Positions 1-10,192 of a stretch of DNA of 64,000 bases are shown here, piece after piece (position 1 is the first letter of the stretch; each line of letters opens with the position of its first letter). This DNA comes from Hirundichthys speculiger. Lineage: Eukaryota > Chordata > Actinopteri > Beloniformes > Exocoetidae. Both the position numbers and the translations under genes were made by a program. The notes beneath the pieces are model-generated. The model was given only the letters and a program-made list of their open reading frames with translations, did no database searches and was not told the origin of the DNA. The stretch spans positions 372,001 through 436,000 of the forward strand of contig JAGFBZ010000261.1 in assembly GCA_018398805.1 (NCBI GenBank), in the 5' to 3' direction.

Positions 1-826
1 AAGTGATGGTGGTGAATCTTGTGCCCAAGACAGAGACTCGTCCTGTGACTCATCCAGTGATGAAGATGTGACGTTTGTCAAGACTGTTATCCCACAGATG
101 GAGCCAAGTTGTGCTGCAAAAATTCACAGGTGGCGAAAGAAAGGCTTCAAGTTGCCTGAGGTGAACTTTCAAGGTGAACAGGTTGAGTCGTACCAGGAGG
201 CCACGACAGACACACCACTGGTTTACTTTAGATGCTTTCTAACCCTTGATATGTTGGAAAATATTGTTGAGCAAACTAATCAAACAGTGTTTAAAAGCAT
301 GAGAAATGTGTTTACACTTCTGTATGTCAAAGTGCAACCTGATAACGGACAAAGACCTGTCCAAGAAAGGCCGTGGATCCTATGATTACTGTAAATTTCC
401 CATCAGGACCCATTGCTGGTATATGATACTTTTCTGGCATTTCTTGTCTGTTGCTGTGATCAATGCATGGCTTCTTTAACCAGCATGACTGTGAGGCACA
501 GGGAATCACTGGATAAAAAGTACTCAGACTTTGCAAGTTTCAGGGTTTGGTTGCTCAAGGTTTGGCTGAAGTTAGAACAGCAACAATAAGTTGGTAGGCC
601 ACCAACTCCTGACCCCTCCTTCCCACCACCACCAAGATTTGTTTAAGTTTATCCGAGTCCAGATGTTTGTTTCGACCAAATCACCCACTGACCTGTCAAG
701 GAGGAAAATCCCCATTGATGTGCTGTGTGCAAGGACCTCAAAGCTGAAATGCACTGTAAAAAATGTGCAGTTCCTCTCTGCATCAATAAAAATAGAAAAT
801 GTTTCAAAGACTACCACAATGTCTAG
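1..826 (+). pseudogene. piggyBac-type transposase (PGBD-like), internally deleted relic
   Basis: The window opens inside an acidic N-terminus (SDGGESC...). It continues through a typical piggyBac N-terminal block (around 205-285: TPLVYFRCFLTLDMLENIVEQ). The frame then jumps to a block reading DKDLSKKGRGSYDYC (about 340-395) and to the late block PIRTHCWYMILFWHFL...NAWLL (about 400-477). After frameshifts and stops come ITG.KV and DVCFDQITH (about 510-690). It ends with a cysteine-rich motif, CAVCKDLKAEMHCKKCAVPL...CFKDYH, and a TAG at 824-826. That last motif is the zinc-binding tail of piggyBac transposases. The central DDE catalytic region is absent, so this is a dead copy. The 5' end lies outside the window. 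Confidence 0.8.
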
Positions 827-973
827 TGTGATTTCCTCTTTCCAGCAGAACAGAATTTTGGATAAGAAAAGACGCATGGTGGTTTTTTTTTTTCCAGTCG
901 TGAGCGGTGCCTTGTGTTCTTGTTTCCATTGGCCAACGTGTGTTTGTACATTTGAAATCCAGTTCTAACATAC

Positions 974-1036
974 AACATCCATCCATCCATCCATCCATCC
1001 ATCCATCCATCCATCCATCCATCCATCCATCCATCC
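974..1036. repeat. (CCAT)n microsatellite, tail of the adjacent repeat
   Basis: About 15 units of CATC/CCAT. It forms the end of the interspersed repeat that follows; the same pairing recurs in opposite orientation at 32.7-33.03 kb. Confidence 0.95.
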
Positions 1037-2398
1037 ATTATCTATGTCTGCTTAATCCTATTCAGGGCTCAGCTCTACTCAGGTGAAAGGCAGGGGTCCA
1101 CCCTGGACAGGTCACCAGTCCATCACAGGGCGACTGTAGACAAAGAACCACACACACTCACAATCACTCCTACATGCAATTTAGAACCACCAATTAACCT
1201 GACATGCATGTCTTTGAACTGTGGGAGGAAGTTGGAGGATCTGGAGGAAATGCAAGCACAGCAAACTCCATGCAAACTCCACCCAGAAAGGTATGGAGCC
1301 CCATTTAGGTCATAATTCAATGAATAAATGAATCTATTATTATGAAATACAGGCATTTATTATTATGAAATATTTCCCATTATTATGAAATGCATGTTTA
1401 TTATTATTAAATATTTCTCATTATTATGATAATGGTTTCGTTTTTCATGTGATGAAATATGGCCTTGCTAGACAGGTCCAAAGAGGGGTGGGTTTTGGGC
1501 TTTTTATGCTGGAATACTATGGAGCCCCGTTTAGGTCATAATTCAATGAATAAATTAATCTATTATTATGAAATACAGGCATTAATTATTATGAAATATT
1601 TCCCATTATTATGAAATGCATGTTTATTATTATTAAATATTTCCCATTATTATGATAATGTTTTTTTTTTTTTTTATAAGAATTAGCTTCTACATAATAA
1701 TGGCTTTGTTTTTCATAAGAATGATTTGTGTGTCAATCACAGCAGAGAGGGCGGAGCCATTTATGTGATTGGCTGCTCTTTCATTGAGGCATAAGCAACA
1801 GAACAGTGAATCTCGATAGTGGGCGAGAGGTGCATTGTATCTACTCCAAGGCAGCAGATGGCAGAAGGCACCTCAGTTTACAGATAAAAGCTGACATGCA
1901 CATGTGACACGCCACAGCCCGCTGCTAACGGGACCTCACAGCCAAAACTAGTCGAAGTCAGAGCATAGAAAGGATCAGCCAATGAGCATGCAGGTCAACC
2001 ACTGGTCCCGCCCAGTGGCAAAATATCATTATTATGTAAAAGCTCATTCTTATGAAAAATGAAGGCATTATGTAAAAGCTAATTCCTAGATAAAAAAGCA
2101 ATTTCAGGAATAAACTATTATGCATTAAACAAAGATTAAATAATAATAAAAATATATTTCATAATAATTACAATTTTTTCATAATAATGGGAAATATTTC
2201 ATAATAATAAACATGTATTTCATAATAATGGATACGTATTTCATAATAATAAACACCTGTATTTCATAATAATAGACTAATTTATTCATTGAATTATGAC
2301 ACAAACGGGGCTCCATAGAAAGGCTCATGCTGATGTTCGAACCAGGAACCTTCTTGCTGTGAGGCAACAGTGCTGACCACTAAGACTCTCTGCTGCCG
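1037..2398 (-). repeat. Common teleost interspersed repeat, split by a fold-back element
   Basis: Positions 1037-1291 read as the widespread fish repeat with (CCAT)n, 'ccaccctggacaggtcacca' and 'cctgacatgcatgtctttga'. Its other end (gttcgaaccaggaaccttct...gctgtgaggcaacagtgctga) appears at 2318-2398. The intervening 1026 bp is a later insertion flanked by a duplicated GAAAGG. A second copy of this repeat in the opposite orientation is at 32.7-33.03 kb. Family name not assigned. Confidence 0.75.
1292..2317. mobile_element. Fold-back (long terminal inverted repeat) DNA element, about 1.03 kb
   Basis: It starts TATGGAGCCCC and ends GGGGCTCCATA. About 150 bp at each end are inverted copies rich in the unit TTATTATGAAAT. 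The flanks carry a 6-bp duplication GAAAGG (1286-1291 and 2318-2323). A second copy of the left terminus begins at 1519, so the left arm is duplicated. The interior (about 1720-2080) is unrelated sequence without an ORF. It is non-autonomous and I do not recognise the superfamily. Confidence 0.75.
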
Positions 2399-2417
2399 GA
2401 ACATGCAACAAATAAAG

Positions 2418-2448
<31 letters not shown>

Positions 2449-2700
2449 ATATAACTGTGTTTTTGACTGAATATTTTCTAAATTTACAATAGTTTGAACT
2501 GACAGTGTTTGTTATTATGATTCTTTGAAATGATACGCCTGAAGCCCAATGGGTCAAGTGTGACCCTAATCCTGAATTAGGGAATAAATGGTTAAAATTG
2601 AAAAAGTGGATATTTTGGTGTTCAGTGAACTCATAGCAGTGATTTAATGCATATTTTATACTTTTTCAAAGAAAAAAAATGGCTTTTGAGTTATTTAGGG
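2399..2700. other. AT-rich spacer
   Basis: Poly(A) run at 2420-2443, then unremarkable AT-rich DNA. The sequence duplicated between the two IgL units begins near 2700 (matches near 13300). Confidence 0.5.
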
Positions 2701-2956
2701 TTAATGTTTGATGTTTTAATTATTTGTTTTTATATTACAGCATGGAAAGTTTTTTGGTTCAACTCTGGTTGTTGTTAATTGTTTAATAAACAAAGGTTGA
2801 TTCACTGAAAATCAGATATAAATACAGATTTTCCACAGTCTGATCATTCTGTAGTGTTTAAGTGTCGAACTAATAAACAGTATTTTCCAGACTGATTTTG
2901 TCTGAGTAGAGTTAGTTGTGTTCAGAGTCAGAGAGCCGTGTCTCTCTGCAGTCAGA

Positions 2957-2995
2957 GGTTTTTGTACGACGACTCAACCAGTTTGTATCACTGTG
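2957..2995 (+). promoter_or_regulatory. 23-RSS of J1 (unit 1)
   Basis: Nonamer GGTTTTTGT (2957-2965), 23-bp spacer, heptamer CACTGTG (2989-2995) directly abutting J1. Confidence 0.93.
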
Positions 2996-3033
2996 GTACA
3001 CGTTTGGTGGAGGAACCAGCCTGGATGTTGGAA
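2996..3033 (+). CDS. IgL kappa-like J1 segment, unit 1
   Basis: A 38-nt joining segment that supplies framework 4 of the light chain. After one base it reads [12 protein letters not shown], containing the F-G-x-G J motif, and ends at a consensus donor (A|GTAAGT). A 23-bp-spacer RSS precedes it. The leftover A joins the first two bases of the C exon to make a Ser codon, so J and C are phase compatible. A second J (J2) follows about 400 bp downstream in a duplicated block, then C at 4254. It differs from its unit-2 counterpart at 13600 in the first codon (Tyr versus Leu). Confidence 0.92.
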
Positions 3034-3355
3034 GTAAGTAAAACTTTAAAGGATTTAATTACTTCACAAGCAGGATTCTCATTTTTGTGTTTTATTTATT
3101 TTTTTTTACTTAAAGTGTATTTTAATCTTTCACCAAACATTTTTAATAGTTCATCAACAACTAAAAAACATAACTGTTTTTATATCAATGATATCTCAGA
3201 TTTACATAAATATTGTGATATTTGAGTCAAAAGCACAACTGATTCTTTTGTATATTTAGATAAAACATATTTGAGGAAATGTAGACTGAGTTTTTTTCAA
3301 CAAAGTAGAGTTAGTTGTGTTCAGAGTCAGAGAGCCGTGTCTCTCTGCAGTCAGA

Positions 3356-3394
3356 GGTTTTTGTACGACGACTCAACCAGTTTGTATCACTGTG
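3356..3394 (+). promoter_or_regulatory. 23-RSS of J2 (unit 1)
   Basis: Nonamer 3356-3364, 23-bp spacer, heptamer 3388-3394. The spacer reads the same as that of J1, consistent with J1 and J2 arising by local duplication. Confidence 0.93.
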
Positions 3395-3432
3395 GTGGAC
3401 TTTTGGTGGAGGAACAAAACTGGATGTTGGAA
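3395..3432 (+). CDS. IgL kappa-like J2 segment, unit 1
   Basis: A 38-nt J segment reading [12 protein letters not shown] after the first base, then donor A|GTAAGT. The flanking 60 bp upstream (gagttagttgtgttcagagt...) duplicate those of J1. It splices to the C exon 821 bp downstream. It reads identically to J2 of unit 2 at 13996-14033. Confidence 0.92.
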
Positions 3433-4253
3433 GTAAGTTCATGAAAACTAGAACAATTATCACTTTTATTAAATTAAGTCTTACAATTGTGGTCAAATCT
3501 GTTTTTACAGTTGAATGACTGAAATCAGTTTCTAATCTGTTTTTGTTCTTAGTTTCTCGTCTTTATGAATTTTACCACAGAGACATTTAACAAACTGTTC
3601 CAGTTAACTTATGAAATGATTTAAACTGAAGAATATTTGAATGAAAACATAAACAAATGTTTTCAATTTGTGTATTTGATCAATGTTTTTATTCAAACTG
3701 ATTCGGAGTCATTTGAATGTAGAAACATTTTTACTTTTTTAGAAAATATGTGTTTGATTTAAGTATTATAAATTTAGTTAATATTGTACTTTAACAGTGA
3801 AAAATGATCAGTTGATCCACTTTTACCAACGATAAATATGTTTGTATCAAACTTTGAAAATCTCTCAGAGAATATTAAAAGTAAAACAGACAATTAAACA
3901 TCTGTTCAAACTGTATCTTCTGATCATTTTATACTGAAATCTATCAAACGAGAACTTATTTTCTTCATTCAGAGCATGACAGCTTTTTTCAGCCAAATTG
4001 TTGCTTCTTTGACTTCATCTTGTAGTTTGATGTGTTTCAGGTCAGATGAGGATTCTGTGTGTTGAGATACATGAGAGGTTTCTGAAAGGGAAGTGAAAGA
4101 GTGTGTGAGTGAGTGACTGCTGGAGCAGAAAAAGCATCTGACTGAAAGTGATGAAGGAGAGAACTGAAATGTCTCCAAGCAAAGGTGTCCAAGAGTGTAG
4201 TGTTTGAAGCTGTGTGGCCCCTGTCCTCTGAGCTGATGACTGTCTCCTTCTAG

Positions 4254-4573
4254 GTGATGTCCGTCCCTCCCTGACAGTGCTGCCCCCCTCCAAAGAGGAG
4301 CTGGATCAGGGCCAGGCTACAGTCATGTGTCTGGCCAACAAGGGCTTCCCCTCAGGCTGGATTGTGTCCTGGAAGGTGGACGGCAGCAGCAGCAGCTTGG
4401 AGCAGAGCAGGAGCCCCGGGGTGCTGAAGGACGGCCTCTACAGCTGGAGCAGCACCCTGAAACTCACTGCAGACCAGTGGAGGAAGGTGGGCGTTGTGAC
4501 ATGTGAGGCCACCCAGGGCTCCCAGACTGCAGTCTCAGAGACACTGAGGAGAGACCAGTGCTCCCAGTCCTGA
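4254..4573 (+). CDS. IgL kappa-like constant domain exon, unit 1
   Basis: A single C1-set Ig domain, the constant region of the light chain that pairs with the heavy chain. Acceptor TTCTAG precedes 4254; with the base left over from J it reads [17 protein letters not shown]. Visible landmarks are the first Cys in [10 protein letters not shown], Trp in WKVDG, the YSWSSTL strand, the second Cys in VTCEA, and a Cys close to the C-terminus (RRDQCSQS, stop 4571-4573) suited to the heavy-chain disulphide. It is 320 nt, about 106 residues, a normal CL length. A poly(A) signal AATAAA lies at 4685-4690. By eye the exon is identical to the unit-2 copy at 14863-15182. I assign it to the teleost kappa-like class (L1/L3); which one is not resolved. 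Confidence 0.93.
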
Positions 4574-4684
4574 CCTCCCTCACTGGGACTCTCATTCTGC
4601 TTTTACTCTGCTTTCTTTCTCTTTCACATGTTCTCTCTTTCTCTTACATCTTCAATTGTGCTGATCATTCATCAATTTTTATAC

Positions 4685-4690
4685 AATAAA
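4685..4690 (+). terminator. Poly(A) signal of C exon, unit 1
   Basis: AATAAA 112 bp after the stop; conserved at the same place in unit 2 (about 15294). Confidence 0.8.
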
Positions 4691-5157
4691 AATATCTTCA
4701 TCAAATCAGTTCTGCTTCCATGTGGAGTTTTTTAAACACGTCACATGATGAGTTATGACATGATCATTCAAACTTTTCGTTCCCAAATTAGTTTGTAGAT
4801 GAATAGTTGACCTTGTGATCCTGTGTTCTCGTTTAAAATTATCACATATTAAATCCATGTGGAGTTTTGAACATTAATTTACTGTCACTAGACTTTTAAA
4901 GACATCAGGTTTTTGTTTTATTTCACATTTTGTTTTAAAATTCTCTCATCCAGTAGATCTGGTCATCAAATCAGGCGTTTTTCATAATTGTTTATATCAA
5001 ATAAACTTCATGAAAATACAATGATGTGAATTTTGTCTAAATTAAATCTAATGAATAACTGAGCCAGAATAAATGGTTTGATGTTTTAATGATGACTTTA
5101 GAAATAATTGGTAACCAGATTTTATTATGGATTAACATCCATCCTCAGATGATAGAT

Positions 5158-6931
5158 CAGGGGTATTGAATTAAAAGTAACAGTGGTCCGGTAACTAAAT
5201 TTTGCCTAAGTAGAAGGTCCGAACCAAAGTCCAGCATTTTGAAAAAGTAACAAATTTTTTATTTTAAATATACATTCCAACATATTCCATATCTTTTATC
5301 ATAAGTGAAAGAAGTCAAATAAGCTTAAGGCTTTTATTTCAAATCAACCAAAAGTGCAACCTCATAATAAAATCAATAAAATTTCAAGTCAATGCCTGAA
5401 GAATTGAAGGCCTCTTCAAGTAGAAAATTAAACCCTGAAAAAACTAAAAAGTGTAAAAAAAAAGGGTGTTGACTTTTTCATGACATTTTTCTTTGTACTG
5501 TCCTTCTTTCTTCTTCTTTCCTGAATTGAAGGCCTCTTTAGGTAAAAAAGTAAACTGTTAGGTCAGAATTTTCTTAACTTTTTAGGTCCTGAATCAGTAC
5601 AGCTAGAGGGTCACATTTGTACACAAATACACATTAGTTAAATATTGGAAATAGTACTGTTATCAATAGTAATATTTATATGCTAGAATTAGAAACATAA
5701 ATGTATACTTCTTGGTTTATACCATACTGTTTTTATTGTTGCTCATTGTTGTTATACTGCTTTGTTTAATGAACCATATGTCCACATCACAGTGTCTTAG
5801 ATCATTCTTAGTGTATGTTTTGTTTTCACTTTATATCAGAAATGTAGCAAACTAGCCCAGCTAGCCAGTAAAAGCCATGTGCTAGAGAACAAAAGACCTG
5901 GCCAGGTCAACAGAGTGGCATTGTGGGAAAGGTGATTACCTCCCTTTTCAGGAAAGGCCAGCAGTGGATTGGACAGAAGAGGACCGGACCAGCCAATGGG
6001 AGAGCCAAGTCTAAACCGCGGCTCCTCCCCAACTAGTGGCGCACATTTCTGTATAAATTGCTGTTGTTTTGTTTGTTCGCCCTCTCCTGTGTTAGAGACT
6101 GCCTCTACCAGGGAGCCGTGATATCACGTTTATTGCAATTAAACATCTGTGTTGTACTTGTAATACCGACCGAGACTCTCCTTTCCAGAAAAGAACACGC
6201 AGTTAGATTCTTTTCAAAAAAGATTCCTAACTAAACTCATGTACATTCAGGAAACATCAACTAAAAAGTGCAACAAAAAAGTGCTGTGTTTCGTCTTAAA
6301 GTGGCGTTTCACGTTCCCACTTTGAATCAATACTACGGTCTCAGAGCTTATGAGACAGACAGGCTTGGAACTGCTGACCGGGAGTATGAACATATATTCT
6401 GCTGTTCATTTGTCTTAAAAACAAAAACAAAACAAAAAAAAAACGTTTTTTAGTCTCTACCTTTCTCTTTTTCGAGCAAGCCATGATGTCTCCATGGTAA
6501 CTATTTTGCTTTCTTCCTGCGCTGTTGCTAACGTCAGTGCTTAAATTTGTGTTGTGTGACTGATTTTGGGTTTGCTGGGAATAATGTAGCGGTGCTTTGG
6601 TTTAAGGGTTCAATGAATTCTGGGATATAATCATGATTTGCACAGAGAAGTTGCATGTGGCCACTGTATTCTAGTTGATGTGATGTCAGAGACGGACTTC
6701 GGCCATGTGTGGCTCCGTTGCCAACAGCAACACGTGTTTCCAAGTTACGTCTCTGACTACCAGCTAGATAACCGTATTAACTGAAGTAGCAGCGCCCGCT
6801 ATAAATATCCACGGTCGTTCAAACCCACTCTGTGAAAATGACACTACTTATTTTTTGCATTGGTCACGGGTCCGGACAGAACCATCTCCTGGTCCGGATT
6901 CAGACCGGAGTCCGCTGTTGCGTGACCCCCG
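5158..6931. mobile_element. hAT-like DNA element (with a solo LTR inside)
   Basis: It begins CAGGGGTATT and ends GTGACCCCCG, imperfect hAT-like termini. The flanks carry an 8-bp duplication TGATAGAT (5150-5157 and 6932-6939), the hAT signature length. Inner ends share GTCCGG/CCGGAC motifs. No transposase ORF is visible, so it is non-autonomous. An LTR is nested at 5557-6231. The block 5398-5465 is partly repeated around the LTR. Confidence 0.65.
5557..6231 (+). mobile_element. Solo LTR of an LTR retroelement
   Basis: About 675 bp with terminal GTTAGG...CCTAAC, flanked by TAAACT at 5551-5556 and 6232-6237 (6-bp target duplication; 5 bp if the ends are taken as TG...). It contains a TATA-like GTATAAATT near 6051 and ATTAAA near 6139, in promoter-then-polyadenylation order on the + strand. 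No internal gag/pol sequence is present, so it is a solo LTR left by LTR-LTR recombination. Family not identified. Confidence 0.65.
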
Positions 6932-6939
6932 TGATAGAT

Positions 6940-8004
6940 GTATTAAATAAACTTAATTTAAATATATTTAAAGATAAACCTAATCATTGTAACCTGTGAA
7001 TGTAATTTATAATACCAAAAATATTTTTTTCTCAAATTAATTTCNGTTACTTAACTGATTGATTCATTGGTTCGTGTTTAATAACAGAATTCAGTAAATG
7101 ATCTGCCGTCTGCAGCCCTCCACTCTGCCTGCCACTTCGCCAAGGCCACTTCTGAGCTGAGCGGATGACATCGTCATTTGTCCCAGACCCTGGCCCCAGT
7201 GTTGTGTATGGCGAAGTAACTTATGTTTTACACTTACGCCCTCTCTCCTGCCCTGTTGACATTCCAGAGAGGAACATGCGCTCCGCTCTGTCTCTGTCCG
7301 TTTTTGACCCAACAAAAATAAGTTTTCCCCTTTAACATACACTATGTTAAAAATTAAAAATTACTAATACATTTTGTTTCTGATCCTTGACTAATCACAC
7401 CCACATTTCATACATTTCATTGATTAGGAATTGCTTACAAATCACGTAAATCACCTCCCTTCCGTTCCTTCTGTTTACATTACATCACCCAGCTGCTGCA
7501 AGATCTCTCCCCCTTGTTTTGATAAACATATCGGTTGTTTTACATTACATCACCCGCTACTGCATGATCTCTTCTCCTGTTTTGATAAACATAGCCGTTG
7601 TTTTTATTCCCCTGGGTACACAGTGACCTCCGGTCGCTTACCTCAGCTCACAGTTAATTACGACACAGAGCGAACATGGATCTATCCCCCCTTATTTCTG
7701 ATCATTAATTATTGAATCACACATGTCATTGCTTATAGATTGATTCCAAATCACCGAATACATCTACACTACATCTTTCTGATCAATCATCGGTTCTGGT
7801 CATTGAATAATGTGATTACAAATAACATTAATTACCACTTTCCTGTTAATCCCCTACATTATACCAGAACAATCTCATCAACAAAGCTGGGATAATTCCA
7901 ACTTCTCCCGGGTCACTTGACACACTTCAACACACAGAGTTAATAGTGATTATTGATTAGAAGCTGAGCTGATTCCAACGATCTCTCAGGGTCATTTGAC
8001 AAGT
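6940..8004. other. Intergenic DNA with a local direct repeat
   Basis: 6949-7020 resembles the sequence just upstream of V at 9691 and 16255 (aaacttaatttaaatatatt). A block of about 70 bp containing TTACATTACATCACCC and TGTTTTGATAAACATA occurs twice (about 7477-7540 and 7540-7605). The stretch ending TTTTCCCCTTTAAC near 7337 is reminiscent of an LTR terminus but no partner end was found. No credible gene. Confidence 0.4.
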
Positions 8005-9690
8005 GTTGATGGAGCACTGCTTCCCCCTCCTGAGACGCCGGATGGTGGACCAGAATCTCTTCGAAGCCATTCGGAAGTCGTTCTCCATGGCCTCTCCAAA
8101 TTCCTACCATGTCCGAGTTTTTGCCTCAGCAACCGCCAAAGCCGCGTCCCGCTTAGCCTGCCGATACCTGTCAGCTGCCTCCAGAGTCCCACATGCCAAA
8201 AAGGCCTTATAGGACTCCTTCTTCAGCTTGACGGCATCCCTCACTGCTGGTGTCCACCAACGAGTTCTGGGATTGCCGCCACGACAGGCACCAACGACCT
8301 TACGGCCACAACTCCGGTCGGCCGCCTCAACAATGGAGGCCCGGAACATAGCCCACTCGGACTCAATGTCCCCTGCCTCCCTCGGAACATGATCGAAGTT
8401 CCGCCGGAGGTGTGAGTTAAAGCTCCTTCTGACAGGAGACTCTGCCAGATGTTCCCAGCAGACCCTCACAACACGTTTTGGGCCTGCCAGGTCTGACCGG
8501 CATCCTCCCCCCCCCCATCTGAGCCAACCCACCACCAGGTGGTGATCAGTTGACAGCTCCGCCCCTCTCTTCGCCCCGAGTGTCCAAGACATGCGGCCGC
8601 AAGTCCGACGATACGATTATGAAATCGATCATCGAACTGCGGCCTAGAGTGTCCTGGTGCCAAGTGCACATGTGGACACTCTTATGCCTGAACATGGTGT
8701 TCGTTATGGACAGTCCATGACGAGCACAGAAGTCCAACAACGAAACACCACTCTGGTTCAGATCGGGGGGTCCCTGCCTCCCAACCACACCCCTCCAGTT
8801 CTCACTGTTGTTGCCCACGTGAGCATTGAAGTCCCCCAGCAGAACGAGGGAGTCCCCAGATGTAACATTCTCCAATACTCCATCCAAGGACTCCAAAAAG
8901 GGTGGGTACTCTGAACTGCTATTTGGTGCGTAAGCACAAACAAACAGTCAGGACCCGTCCCCCCACCCGGAGGCGGAGAGAGGCTACCCTCTCGTCCACC
9001 GGAGTAAACCCCAATGTACAGGCGCCAAGTCGGGGGGCAATAAGTATGCCCACCCCAGCTCGGCGCCTCTCACCCGGAGCAACTCCAGAGTGGAAAAGCC
9101 TCCAACCCCTCTCAAGGATACTGGTTCCAGAGCCCAAGCCGTGTGTTGAGGTGAGTCCAACTATATCTAGCTGGAACCACTCGACCTCACACACCAGCTC
9201 AGGCTCCTTCCCCGCCAGAGAGGTGACATTCCACGTCCCTAGAGCTAGCTTCTGCAGCCGGGGATCGGACCGCCAGGGTCCCCGCATCCGGCCACCGCCC
9301 AGCTCACTGCGCACCCGGCCTCTATGGCCCCTCCTGCAGGTGGTGAGTCCACTGGAGTGGGGGCCCATGTTTCCCTTTCGGGCTGAGCCCGACCGGGCCC
9401 CATGGGCAAAGGCCCGGCCACCAGGCACTCGTCTCCGAGCCCCACCTCCAGGCCTGGCTCCAGAGGGGGGCCCCGGTGATCCGCGTCCGGGCAAGGGAAA
9501 TCTTGGGCCTCGGTTCTTCTCCATCATAAAGGTCTTTATAAACCACACTTTGTCTGGTCCCTCACCTAGAGACCTGTTTGCCATGGGTGACCCTTCCAGG
9601 GGCATAAAGCCCCCGACAACATAGCTCCTAGGATCACTGGGACACGCAAACCCCTCCACCACGATAAGGTGGTGACTCATGGAGGAGGTA
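8005..9690 (-). pseudogene. LINE fragment: 5' leader and AP-endonuclease domain, 3' truncated
   Basis: A non-LTR retrotransposon of a very common fish family, read from about 9690 leftwards. Visible in order: a leader region (MSHHLIVVEGF...), the start of an AP-type endonuclease (LALGTWNVTSLAGKEPE, ERRRAGVGILIAP), then after a frameshift [52 protein letters not shown], and a linker (ESEWAMFRASIVEAADRSCG, NPRTRWWTPAVRDAVKLKKE). It stops at about 8005 before any reverse transcriptase. It carries frameshifts and is not functional. Losing the 3' end is the reverse of normal LINE truncation. A second, 3'-containing copy of the family lies at 27.95-29.33 kb. Confidence 0.85.
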
Positions 9691-9896
9691 ATTTAAATAT
9701 ATGTTAATAATGTAACTAATCATTGTGAACTATAAAGGTCATTTATATTTGAAAACTAATTTTTATTTCAGATTATTTGTGGAATATATCACTAAAACCG
9801 TTTTTAAAAAGATTCTTTTAAAATCATTATTGTGGATTTCTCAATTTTAAAGAAAGAAATTATCCAATATAGCTGATATATTTCAGATTACTTAGA

Positions 9897-9898
<2 letters not shown>

Positions 9899-9932
<34 letters not shown>

Positions 9933-9972
9933 TACTATTATTACTACTATATTATTGTTATTATTGTTATTA

Positions 9973-10021
<49 letters not shown>

Positions 10022-10035
10022 CAATAATAATGATA
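9899..10035. repeat. (ATT)n trinucleotide microsatellite
   Basis: Imperfect (ATT/TTA)n with ACT and GTT interruptions. It lies just beyond the V RSS; the equivalent position of the next unit (16.48-16.69 kb) has (AAT)n, the opposite strand sense. Confidence 0.95.
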
Positions 10036-10164
10036 ATAATGATATATTTTTTGCTTTGTCAATTTGTATTGGTGAATTATTTTCTTTGTTCGCTTCAGTT
10101 AAACCTCTTTTGTTTAGCTTCATTGCAGCTGTTCATTCAGATCAGTTCCTCTCCAGCTGAAGGA

Positions 10165-10192
10165 GGTTTTTGTACGACGTTGTTTCACTGTG
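10165..10192 (-). promoter_or_regulatory. 12-RSS of family 1 V pseudogene
   Basis: In V orientation: heptamer CACAGTG, 12-bp spacer, nonamer ACAAAAACC (written on + as GGTTTTTGT...CACTGTG). Confidence 0.93.

Noticed and set aside
804..1038. Open frames with MDGWMDGW repeats on the - strand
   Set aside because: Translation of the (CCAT)n microsatellite.
3969..4293. - strand frames repeated at 14578-14902 and partly at 26991-27227
   Set aside because: Antisense shadows of the duplicated J-C intron and start of C; no independent coding signal.
7091..7715. Open frames and an LTR-like end near 7337
   Set aside because: Only one terminus resembles an LTR and no partner end or duplication was found, so no element is called.
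8902..9624. 240-codon open frame on the + strand
   Set aside because: It is antisense to the GC-rich LINE leader and endonuclease, whose - strand frame carries recognisable motifs.
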